Shown piece after piece: positions 1-10,147 of a DNA stretch of 64,000 bases. Within the stretch, counting starts at the first letter, position 1, and each line of letters starts with the position of its first letter. A program made the position numbers and the translations under genes. The stretch lies in assembly GCA_020881915.1 (NCBI GenBank), contig JAJFPB010000005.1, positions 2,170,001-2,234,000 of the forward strand. The letters run 5' to 3'. The notes under the pieces were generated by a model. It did no database searches and was not told the DNA's origin. It saw nothing but the letters and a program-made list of their open reading frames with translations. Source of the DNA: Paramyrothecium sp. XJ0827. Lineage: Eukaryota > Ascomycota > Sordariomycetes > Hypocreales > Stachybotryaceae.

Positions 1-311
1 TCGATGTGAAGGCCCAGAAGATGGTCACTGGGAAAGTTCTTGCGGCACTCAAGACATCTGTTCGTGTGGAAGCTGCTATAGTGTGCCTCGTACTCCGGAT
101 AAGACTTGAACATGAGAGTGTCCCTGTGAGGGGGTAAGGTGCACTTCATGATTGGCGGCCCTTCTTCTTCGTCGGCGACTGCGGTGTCTAGTTCAGCAAT
201 CTTCGCTACGGGCCGCAGATCCACGTCCGCACGAATGGCACCGTTAGAATCAATAAGTCCGTCGGAAGAATCTGTGTATAGATCAACATCCGGCTCCCGT
301 GAACGCTTCAT
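1..311 (-). CDS. C2H2 zinc-finger protein, ZNF511-like (5' part only)
   Basis: The frame is open from an ATG at 311 to the window edge, giving 103 residues of an incomplete protein. The first half is acidic and serine-rich. From about residue 60 comes a C2H2 region: a Cys in MKCTLPP, a pair of His residues in EAHYSSFH, then a second finger start in RCLECRKNF followed by LLGLHI. This spacing resembles the ZNF511 family of nuclear zinc-finger proteins. The function in fungi is not established and the target is unknown. The gene is divergent from the SMG7-like gene, sharing an intergenic region of about 1 kb. The C-terminus lies outside the window. Confidence 0.75.
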   Translation of the reverse strand, partial: MKRSREPDVDLYTDSSDGLIDSNGAIRADVDLRPVAKIAELDTAVADEEEGPPIMKCTLPPHRDTLMFKSYPEYEAHYSSFHTNRCLECRKNFPSDHLLGLHI

Positions 312-1362
312 CTTTTGCGGTGAGCTGTAGTGGGGCAGTAACGCTTTTACGCCAGTGATGATTCTTGAAGTCCTGCCTGCGCCTATGCGGTCAGCGACAA
401 TGCGGCATAGCGCATCTGCAGGATTCTGGCAGGACAACTCTGTAGGCGGAACAGTTGCGGAGGTCCCTTTGCTGCTGTATCCAGGCAGTTTGCAACTTTA
501 ACGATCTAGTCTGGCAGGAAACTAAGGTTTTCATAGGTTTGACTCGAGTTTTGAGATTGACTGGATTACACAAATGGACAAAGAGCTGATGCGAGATGAA
601 GGAGGCCGTGGAAGATCCACAGGCAGGGTCCCAAAGGTACTTTGAGCTCAAGTACTTTCCCACTCGTGTAGAGTCGTGATTTACACAAGAAGAGGAAGGC
701 TATCCAGCGTCACAAAGCGTTTTCCCTCGGAGTACAGAAAGTTTGTGATGCTTTGAGCGGCACTTGAGCCTATTCATGGATTTATTCTTCTCAAAAATGA
801 AAATTTCACTAAGTTGTTCCCTTTACTGGGCTGATATCTCATGTGAGCCGAACGTGAAAAGATACTTTGACGTCACGTCAACGCGGTCCAGGACCTTATC
901 GCTGTTAGGCAATGTTGGGATAGCGGTACGTACCGGCCTTTAAACATGGGAAACCGTCCGAAGAATTCCCAGCTCTTCATTTGAGGATGACCCTGAGGGG
1001 TTGATGGGCTGCTCACGATCCTTTGAGAAACGACTCATCTTCTTGTCGCACCCGGTCGCTTTCGTTCCCCGTAGCCAGCGCATTAGCAAACCCGACGCTT
1101 TCCTGCACCTGCGCCCCTTCGCCTTCGCATCCCCCCAATGTGTTCCTACCCGGCCGACGCCTTCAACGTGACAAGCCGAGTCCGGTCCCACGCCGTCCGA
1201 ATCAACCTCGCGCCGAGTTATGGGCTGTCCGCATCTCCATGACCTACAGTCCCAAGAGCATGAGCCGAACATAGAGCCTTGATTCTCGAATATAAATCGT
1301 CGCATCCGGCGCCCCCGCCCAAGAGCGACAGCTATCCGTATTGCCGTTGCGCCGACGCCGTG
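312..1362. other. Divergent intergenic region, no gene seen
   Basis: This stretch separates two divergent start codons and should hold both promoters. Short frames on both strands have no recognisable domain and no plausible splice structure. A C-rich stretch just before 1363 fits the 5' leader of the downstream gene. Confidence 0.6.
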
Positions 1363-4259
1363 ATGGCCACGACAACTTCACAGGCCGCCCAGGCGTGGCA
1401 GTGAGTCTACCCAAGCCATGCCGTTGCGCTCGGCCTATGATGTCGTCTGACAGTCGCATCACTGGTGCTCTCTTCTGTTTTTCCAAGTGGCTAATGCTGC
1501 GCTTGTAGCCAAGCGCAGAAAGTGCGAAAACATTTGCTCCGGCAGCTCGAAAAGATGCAGAGAGATTCCACTTCTGGTGTTGATCTGACGCAGTTCGAGG
1601 CCGTCGACGGTCTGCTCGAAAAGTAAGCTTCGAGGCGCAAGCGTATGCGCGGATTGTCGCTAACTGTCGTTTCTCAGGCTTCGATTAGCATGCGTCCAAA
1701 CAATCTTCCTGGATTTTGACTATGCTGTCGCCGAAAATACCGAACAGACCCTCTGGTCGTTGCACACGTCAATCAACACCGAGTATCGACGGTGCCTAGG
1801 CCGCCTCAAGAACTCGTCCAATGCGGTTGAGCGGCGCAAGGTGGAAAAGATGTACAACAACTATCTTCGCATCGCCCAAAAGTTTTACAAGGCCTACATC
1901 CAGCGCTTGTCGGCGCGCTACGACGTTCGCGAGCTCAAGCGTGTCGCCCAAGGTATCGAGGTCGAGCTGATGGCCGCTGAGGACGTCATCAGCCCTGTGC
2001 CGCAGGACCTAAGCACCAAAGTCTTGAGTTCGTGCCACGCTACCCTCATTCGCTTGGGAGACCTGGCCAGATATAGGATCCAAGCCAGACAAAAGAAGTC
2101 CGGCTATGAGACTGCCCTCACGTACTACAGCCTAGCTCAAGACCTCATGCCCGATTCTGGCTTTGCTTTTCATCAAATGAGCATTGTCAACCTAGACGAG
2201 GGTAATCACTTGGATGTTGTCTATCACCTCTACCGAGCTTGGGCCATACCAACACCGCACCCAAATGCAAAGACCAATCTAGAATCCAGGTTCAAGACTC
2301 TTCAGACTATGAACTCGTCGTCCCGTCATAATCCTTCGACTCCTCAAGACGTCTTTGCCATGTGGTTCGTCAAACTCCATGCCTTGTTCTACAGAGGAGA
2401 GGTTTTTTCCCAGCACGAGGAACTTGAAGGAGAAGTAATCCACCGCTTGGAGATGACGGCCAAGGACCCTCAATCTACCGGTTTGTTGCTGAAAATGGCT
2501 CTTGTCAACATATCTGCCCACTATATTGCACTATCAAAATATGCCGGTATGTTTTCTCCCCCTCGCTACTTGGCAATCGCTCACAGCTGCAGAAACCCGC
2601 GAAGCCAATGCCTTACGTTTCTACCAATATATCACCCGCCTCAATCTACGATTCATTCTCTCTATTGGCGGTGTACTCGAGAAGGAGCTACGGGATGCAG
2701 AATCGCGAGATGCAGAATCGCGAGATGCAGAATCGCGAGATGCAGAATCGCGAGATGCAGAACCTGGCATTGGTGAAGAGTCTCCCAACAAGTTGCTCTC
2801 AGTAGTGGAGGCACTCCTACCAACCATGCGCGTGTATTCGATGTGGTTGGCGGCAAGTCGACAAGAGCTCTTCGTTGCTAACAGTGACGAGCACCTTGGC
2901 GGGCTGTCGACCATGACGGCCCGCATCTTGGCCCAGGTGTTCACGCTCCTGTGCGTTGAGACTTACAAACAGGAGAACCCTGCCACGTGCCCTTACCTCC
3001 TCGCGGAAGACCTTGAAATACGTGGTCTTCAGCCTCTAGCTCAAGACCGGGTTCCTGAGCCATGCAGGTGCTATTCTGGAAACGATGGCCTTTGGAAACC
3101 TCACCCGTCAACTACCAAAGAGCAATTTGATGCCACACGTCAGAGAACTGCCCGGATCCTGGACATTCTTCGTTGTGCCTACTTCATGGCCGAGGATCAG
3201 GTTGTTCCGTTAGCATACCGAGTGTTGGACACTGGGTTGGTCTTTGAGTACCAGCCGCAAAGTGCATCTCAGCCTGCCCGCAGCGGTAGTTTGCCAGCAA
3301 AATCGCCCAACGGCACCGCCGATATATCCTCCGCCGAGCCTGCCTTGTTGCCAAACCAGACGCAATCGAACGACGATTCAACTAGCGGCCAACAGAACCT
3401 CATTGAGCCACACCTTGGTACCCATGATGCCGTGAGCCGCCAGGACTATCCATTATCTAGTGAGGACGATGCGGCCGAGGACACAGTCTTCAACATGCTG
3501 GCGCCGTTTCTCAAGCCTCCTACGCCGCAGCATCAGGCTACGTGGTCGGCTCCTCCAGCAGGGTCCGGACTGCGAGGCTCTGGGACCGTCCATTCACCTT
3601 CTCTGCTGCAGCCTGAGCCAAGCCCGACGGAATCTGTTCGCGCCGGAAAGTTCGAGCCGCTGCCTTGGAACTGGGTGTACACGCCAACTCCACACTCAGC
3701 CGACGAGCTGCCTTCTCCTACGGCGCCAGGGCGATTTCCCAACCACTACAGCCCCGGTCATTCTAAGGGCTCGAGTTTCGTCGACAACACGGTTGACAAT
3801 CCTTTTCCTTCGCCCCGACAGACCACAGCGGGGAGCCACGGGCCTCAACATTACGGCATTCCCCTGAATCCTTCGACTTCGAGGACAACCGCCGAAGAAG
3901 CTCACAGGCAGCAACTCCTGCAGTCCTTTGTTAACGGAGGTGTTGCGCGAACGTCTAGCTCGGGTAACTGGTCGAACAACCAAGCTACTCCGCGCCAGGC
4001 TATGGCGTCAGCCTCCTCGCCATGGGGCCCGCACGCTTTGGATAACCCGCTGTCAAGCGGCTCTGCGTTCTCCCATCCCAGCTCGTTATATCATGGCACA
4101 CCAGTGAACGGCGTCTCTTCCAACCTGTCGATGGCCAACCAGGGGCAGAATCCGCACCCCGGGCACAGAGACGGGGGCGGCCGCCAGTTCCAGGTGGACC
4201 AAACTACCTCGACCTACGATGCTGCGATTCTCAACGCGGCGTATTATGGTGGCAGATGA
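1363..4259 (+). CDS. EST1/EBS1/SMG7-family protein (telomerase-associated / nonsense-mediated decay)
   Basis: Exons 1363-1400, 1509-1622, 1678-2546 and 2593-4259 give 895 residues. Residues ~60-130 match the Est1 N-terminal helical region and ~130-360 the 14-3-3-like/TPR region (the segment with YYSLAQDLMPDSGFAFHQMS is the TPR-like hallmark). The rest is a low-complexity Ser/Pro/Gln tail. The family comprises yeast Est1 and Ebs1 and metazoan SMG5/6/7. No C-terminal PIN nuclease domain is visible, so an EBS1/SMG7-type role binding phospho-Upf1 in mRNA decay is more likely than SMG6. The ATG is chosen because splicing it to the next exon keeps the conserved N-terminal helix in frame. A perfect RDAES repeat interrupts the conserved region at residues 374-397. 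Est1 versus Ebs1 orthology cannot be settled by eye. Confidence 0.85.
2691..2761 (+). repeat. In-frame 15-bp tandem repeat encoding RDAES
   Basis: The unit GAATCGCGAGATGCA (any phase) recurs almost perfectly, with four full RDAES units plus a partial fifth RDAE. It keeps the reading frame of the SMG7-like gene. The near-identity between copies suggests recent expansion by slippage. Confidence 0.95.
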
Positions 4260-4827
4260 AGGACGATAATTGGTTGGCCCATACTTTCTTCTCACGGTGC
4301 CTCATGTTATGCATGCATCTAGGCTTGCTGAATCACAAACTGTCTTGCGCCAGCTGGCTCCTGGACGGACCTGCGCGGCGCGGCGCCTCGTGCCATTGCT
4401 GATAGCAACTCCCATCTCACGAGATGCTAGGTGATGTTTGCTTCTACCGAGTCTGGCGTCAGGATGTGGTGCTTAAGAATTCCTGGTGCTCAATATTGCA
4501 CGAGCTTTACATCACGATCATGCTTGTTTTGCAATGTAACGCGCGCAAACAATCACGAGTCAAACCTTGGGATGCTGTCAAATTGTCAAGCAAAAAGCTC
4601 AATGTCGTGTAATTCTATCATTTCGATATATCTCGAGGAGATGACCGCATCGTGGAGGATGCTGAATCGCTATGCAAAGGATGCCTAGATAGTTGGGCTC
4701 CCATTTCTCTACGCGGATGCACGCAACGCCGTTGTTGAAACCGTTTTCCCTTTTATCCCCCAACGCCAATCCGCCAACCCACATCCTTTCCTAGAACAGG
4801 GAGGATCTTGCGAAGATATGTCTCAAT
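4260..4827. other. Convergent intergenic region, 3' ends of two genes
   Basis: This is the 3' flank of the SMG7-like gene (+) and of adenosine kinase (-). It has short T/A-rich stretches consistent with polyadenylation sites. Small frames here lack any coding signature. Confidence 0.6.
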
Positions 4828-6164
4828 TTACGCAGCCGTGTAGGTCTGCTTGGGGAAAGGGTATCTGGGAATCTGTTAGTAAACACAGATATCGCCGCGG
4901 TGACACTGGGCTCATAGAGCCTCAGGCCGAATTCTTAATGAATACAATGATTGATTGCGAACATTGAATTGAGACATGTGACAAGGGATGAACTTACGAA
5001 GGTCCCAATTCCTGAATGCTCAGCTTAGCCAGCCACTGGCCCATATCAATGGCGGTCTCGAGAGGCTTGCCCTCAACAAGACCAGCCAGGAAGCCACCAG
5101 CGAAGGCGTCACCAGCACCGTTGGTGTCGTTGATCTTGGAGGTCTCGATGGCGTGGACAGGGAACTCCTTGATCTCGTCCTCACCCTGGATGGCGACTAA
5201 GGTAGGCTCGGTGCCCTGGGTGACAATGGCAACACGCTTGCGCTTGCCGTTCTCCTTGGGGAGGTTGGCAAGGTGCTTGACAACGTCCTTTGGCTCCTTG
5301 GAAGGAAGGTCATGAGATTCGGCGTAGGCAGCAGCCTCAGTCTCATTGCCAATGATGTAGTCCCAGTAAGGGGCGCTGGCGTCAACAACGTCCTTGAAGA
5401 ACTGGGGGATGAAGGGGGCCGAGAGAGACAGGACGAATGGCTTGTTGTGCTCTGCGGCCTGCTTGGCAAGCTCCATGATGGCAGGAGGGCTGACTGAAAG
5501 CGCGCGTTAGCACTGGCTAAGATTGTTCGACGGCTCGTTTAGGAGTATAGCTTACCAGTGAAGTGGAAGCCACCGACATAGTAGAACTCGGCGTTCTCGA
5601 CAAGCTCCCAGATCTCAGGCTTCTTCAGGTGGTCCAGGCCGTAGTGGTTGGCGGCACCAAGGTCGGTGCAGAGACTGCGGTTGTGGCCAGTGATGATGGC
5701 GCCACAGCGGCCAGTCTTCTCCTTGGGGTCGACGCGGTACTCGACGCGCAGACCGGCCTTCTTGACGGCCTCGTGGAGGATGTTGGCATACTTGTCATCA
5801 CCAGCACCACCGAGGTAGACGACGGAGTTGGGAGGCAGAATGTACTGGGCGCCACGGGCCGAGTTCTGAGCAGCACCGCCGGCGATCAGCTTGGCGTCGT
5901 AGTTGTTGAGCAGATCCTCGTAGAGGGGGACGTGCTTCTCCTCGGCGAGGATGGCATCGTTGGCCTTGAGGCCGTACTTGTCCAGCAGGGCTTGGTCGCC
6001 AACAGCCTGGATGTCTGGGGAGAGCTGTTGTCAGCGCAGGCCGGGACGAAGCTGTGGGCAGCAGTGATTGCCAGGGCAGAGGACCGGCTTTCCGATGGCT
6101 GCTTGCACTTACCGAGCAGAGGGTTCTCCAAGCACAGGAGAGCGAATTCTTTCGTGGGAGCCAT
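4828..6164 (-). CDS. ADO1: Adenosine kinase
   Basis: Four exons (6164-6113, 6014-5556, 5493-4998, 4864-4828) give 347 residues, the usual size. The enzyme phosphorylates adenosine to AMP with ATP in the purine salvage pathway and removes adenosine released by the methyl cycle. The PfkB/ribokinase fold is recognisable by LIAGGAAQNSARGAQYIL, YLGGAGDD and the C-terminal signature DTNGAGDAFAGGFLAG with the catalytic Asp. The C-terminus ends in YPFPKQTYTAA, close to the family's usual end. That end is only recovered when the 133-nt last intron (4865-4997) is removed with its acceptor at TTCCCAG. A pentamer repeat lies just upstream of the start. Confidence 0.96.
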
Positions 6165-7050
6165 TGTGAACACTGGGGTAGGGTCTTGGTTAATTCGAGT
6201 CAAGTCAAGTCAAGTCAAGTCCAGACAAAGATACGGACAGGCGATGGAGGGGTTAGGAAGTTGAAGTGGGATTTTGAGGGGCCCGAAGAAATCGTGGCGG
6301 GGCTCCCAGTCAAGTACCTTAGTTTCGTACCTCGAGCTGGGACGGGCGGGACCTCAGCAACGACGGGCGAGGGAGTGGGAGGGAAGGTGGGGTCTTGTCG
6401 GCGGTCCGAAAGGGGTCCGTCAATGTAATGTGCCAATGTCTTGTCTTGTTTTGTTTTGTACGCCGAATGCCCGGAGCTTAATGCGCAGGACAAGAACCCA
6501 AAATGCCCATTTCTAGCCGGTCGTTACATGCCGATAGAGCTCATTGGATAAGGTGCCTTTCTTCAGGCCATCGTGCGTCATCTGCTCCTATCGATCGAGA
6601 CCGTCTTGCCTTACAGTCCCGGCTTTTCGAGGCATTCGGTGCAATCGCCATCGAGTCAACGTCAAATCCCGTACCCGGACACTGGACCTCAGTTTGACTC
6701 GCAGCCGACAGATTGCCCGCACAAGAGGACCGGCCTGGGGAATGCACGTCACCCAATGGGCATGACGTGCTTTGCCACAAACCCACCAGCCTCATGTGCG
6801 CCGCCGTTACGAGCGCCACGTCGCATGGTCACAAGGTGAGGTGGTCTGGGGAGCTTCCGTTTTACGTCGTCACTTCATTCTATACACTTCACGTGCAATT
6901 GAAAAGCCAGGGATCATAAGACTGTGTGCGCCAAATGCCATAGTACTTGCCCTCGGACTACCGAGCTTTCTGCCGTCAGCAGTACCTTCCATAGTTGCAA
7001 GCAAGCCAGTGTAACACCATCCTAATGAGACCATGAAATCCAGCCGCCGT
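6165..7050. other. Intergenic region upstream of adenosine kinase, downstream of uL2
   Basis: It holds the adenosine kinase promoter and leader and the 3' end of the ribosomal protein gene. Several overlapping frames on both strands have no recognisable domain. Confidence 0.55.
6198..6221. repeat. Pentanucleotide microsatellite (CAAGT)n in the adenosine kinase leader
   Basis: The pentamer CAAGT is repeated about four to five times, reading GACTT on the gene strand. It lies 34-57 bp upstream of the adenosine kinase ATG and is probably inside the 5' untranslated leader. Confidence 0.9.
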
Positions 7051-8084
7051 TTATTCCTTCGTCTTTTGAGTACCACGCAGCAGACCTGTCCTCCTGGCGG
7101 CAATGAGACCAGCCTTTTGACCCTGGGCAGCGTACCTCGAGATGGTCGAGGCCTTACCGATATGTTGATGGTTACCCTGGAAGCAGTGCCATTAGCATCT
7201 CCGCGCAGCATGTTCGGATCACGAATATCACTTACACCACCGTGAGGATGGTCGACGGGGTTCATGGCAACACCACGGGTCTTGGGCCAGCTGTTACGCT
7301 TGACAGCGAACTTGTGCTTGGCACGAGAAGCCTCTGTAAATTCGTTAGAAAATCACGCTCAACCTGTGGGACGATACGGCATAAAAAACATACTCAGGAG
7401 AGGCTTGTCGGTACGGCCACCACCGGCAACGATACCAATCATACCACGGGAGCTGGAGTGGACGACCTTCTTGGCGCCGGAGGGGAGCTTGATGCGGGTC
7501 TTGCCCTCATCAGGGTTGTGGCCGACAACGGTGATGTAGTTGCCGGAGGTGCGGCCCAGGGTGCCACGATCACCGATCTTCTCCTCGACGTTGGAGACGA
7601 CGGTACCCTCGGGCATGGAGCCCAGGGGCAGAACGTTGCCGACGGTCAGGGCAGCCTTCTTTCCGGCGTAGATGAACTGGCCAGTGTACATGCCCTCGTT
7701 GGCGATGAAGGTCTCGGTCACCTGCTTGAATCGGTAGGGGTGGCGGAAGACGACCTTGGCGAGGGGAGCACCACGACCTGTTTTTCACAATTCCATCATC
7801 AGCCCTCATCCAAAAAACCACAACACCCGTGCTTTCGCTTCCAAGGGCTCTTTCGAGTAAAAACTAACCAGGGTCGTGGATGATGTCGCGGACGATACCG
7901 CGGAGGTAACCGTGGGTCTCGGCATAGTCGAGGTTGCGGAACTTGGCGGGAGCCTTGTTCAGGCGCGTGTTGGCCGCTGTGCTGGTGATTAGTTTTTCGA
8001 TGTGGTAGATGATCGCGAATGGCGTCGGTACTGACTGTAGATGGATCCACGACCCTTACGCTGGTTGCGAATGACTCTACCCAT
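7051..8084 (-). CDS. RPL2: 60S ribosomal protein uL2 (L2/L8)
   Basis: Five exons (8084-8036, 7976-7869, 7777-7394, 7333-7236, 7176-7051) give 254 residues, the standard length of eukaryotic uL2. The protein sits at the peptidyl-transferase region of the large subunit. It starts [16 protein letters not shown]. The central part has [15 protein letters not shown], and the conserved NPVDHPHGG is followed across the last intron by [11 protein letters not shown]. The C-terminus is basic ([18 protein letters not shown]). Introns are 59-91 nt, and all phases were confirmed by family residues on both sides. The intron-rich 5' half is usual for fungal ribosomal protein genes. Confidence 0.97.
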
Positions 8085-10147
8085 GGCGGCTCGTGTTTAC
8101 TGGAAACAACTGAATGGGTATATGCTGGAAGGTGTTGATGTCAGCAGGTCGTCGTTGAGCGACGTGAGGTGGTGGGAAATTTACCTGGCGTGAGCCGCTT
8201 GGTGTTTTGACAAGAAGACTTCGCTTGCAAAGCTCCGATAATTTTTTGTGTGCGGGACTGTTTGACGGTGGAAGGAGCCCTTACCACGTGACATTGAATT
8301 AGATTCGAAAGCGTCTGGCGCAGTGGATCAGATCTTTTGTACTAACCTACAGGAGCTAGCTCTTCTTTTGCCAAAAAACGTGGCTGACTAAGGCAAGCAA
8401 TTAGGTACCTAGGTACTTTCTCAAACCCCGCCAATGGATCAGCCACACGAACTGATCGAATTAAATCGAGTCATGGCTGACTCCCAACATCTGGGGCGGC
8501 TAAGACGATGAGAAGTAGAGCAGGGAATGTACTCGATTCTTGACCGTAGATTTGGGAATAGATTTCATATGATATACGGCTGTCACTGGTGAACCTGCAT
8601 GTGTCCACAAATTGATGGGAAGAAATTCCTTACCTGCTGAATTAGCAATGCCTTTCTGCTTTTTTCAACGGCGCTTTGGTAACCTGGCCAGGTGATTGTT
8701 GGACTGGCCCATGAGAACTTGGCTGAGCCAAATGTAACCAGAAACAGAAATGCGGGCCAACAGTCAGCACAAAAACACGGCCTACAAGAGCCGTCTTAAT
8801 GCCTTATGTAGATAATAAAACCAATGACCTCTCCAACCTCAAATGATGGTGTACAATAAATCAGAAATGTAGAATAGAAATCCGCCTAAATTTACAGGTT
8901 AATTGTAAAGCTCTGGGAGGTGTGTCTAATATTCGATTCTTAAGGTCTGGTTCGACTTGGTTTTGCAGCACGTCTTATGGCCTCAATGACAAGGTAAGGT
9001 AGCTTTCCTGAGAGTGCGATGGAGCAAACCACGGAAGGTGAGGGTTGAGTATGGATAACCTGAGGCATCACAGTAATCCCCCCGTCGGCTGACTCATTTA
9101 ACCCTTTACCTCCCATCGCAATACACCCCAATTCTGTATCGACAACCGTGTCCTGGGACGTTTATCTGAAGTCGATTGCCTCGACTCGGGTCTCGATGCA
9201 TCAGGATATCCCTAGGAAACAATGGCTGGGATACTGTACTCTAACATTGCTGCCGAGATCCTTTGTTTGCTCTCCAAGGGACGCTCACTGCGCCATACCA
9301 TGATTGAGGTCTACTTACAAAGAGGTAACAGCATTGCCCGTTATTTGCTTTCGGCGACGATGGCGTACGCATCGGATCTGGAATCTTCAAGGGCTACACT
9401 GTTGAGGTTTGCTTGTGCAAAGCGCGACAAATCATGACCGTTTTCGGTACTGTGGGATGGCAGCCAATCGGTCTTGCGATGTACCTAGGAATTCTCGTCA
9501 AGTGTATCTCAAGCTACTTGAGCATGCGCGACAAATGACGTTATGCTAGGGGCCTGGATCCTGAGCGCGCAAGCTGCATCACTGGCCACAAGGTCTCTCT
9601 ATATCGGTACTCGCCATACTCCTCCCACCAAACGTCCACAAGAGTGGCGCACAGTCGAGCCCTCAACCTAGCGAGCACGCCGTCTCGACGGACAGTGCAA
9701 AGTCTCGTGGGTGTCTGACGGTATAGTTGATGCAATGCACTTATGGGCAAAGCTTCGGGGACAGCTCTTTGCCACTTCTCCGGGGACAAATCCGAAAGAT
9801 GAGTGGGGTGACAGAAATGACAAAGGTAAGGTAGGTAACATTTGTGTTGTAATCCGTAGAGGGCTGTGTGCCTTCGAAGAGTACACTGAACAAATCATGT
9901 CCTTGGCGCGAAACATCATATCAAGTCTCCATACCTACCTCCATAATAATACCTATTTAAAGGGAGCGAGGAAGCCCTGCAACCTACCTATCAGAGAGGC
10001 AAAGCCGATATTGCGGCTCAAGGGGCTTGCACCAGTTACGATACCTTACCTTAGTGCATGTACTTTTGGTCAGGAAACTACGTCGTGCTTCGCATTACTT
10101 CACTTCTCCACACACTCGGCACTTAACGAGCACGACTTCTGTCCGAC
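8085..10147. other. 2-kb divergent intergenic region, no gene seen
   Basis: This is the shared upstream region of RPL2 (-) and the WHIM-type gene (+). It contains an overlapping TAGGTACC/GGTACCTA palindrome near 8404-8416. The frame ending at 10223 reaches into the downstream gene in another phase and looks like leader sequence. No tRNA-like B-box was found. Confidence 0.55.
8285..8291. promoter_or_regulatory. CACGTGA (Cbf1-type E-box) upstream of RPL2
   Basis: The motif lies about 200 bp upstream of the RPL2 start codon. The same heptamer occurs twice at a similar distance upstream of RPL1 in this window. Cbf1-type factors are known to act on ribosomal protein genes in several ascomycetes. 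Function here is inferred only. Confidence 0.4.

Noticed and set aside
7778..7868. TGATGA in an RPL2 intron as a possible C/D snoRNA box
   Set aside because: It lies next to the 3' splice site with no downstream D box; it reads better as a branch-site region.
8940..8970. GGTTCGACTT resembling a tRNA B-box
   Set aside because: No matching A-box, acceptor stem or anticodon arm upstream.
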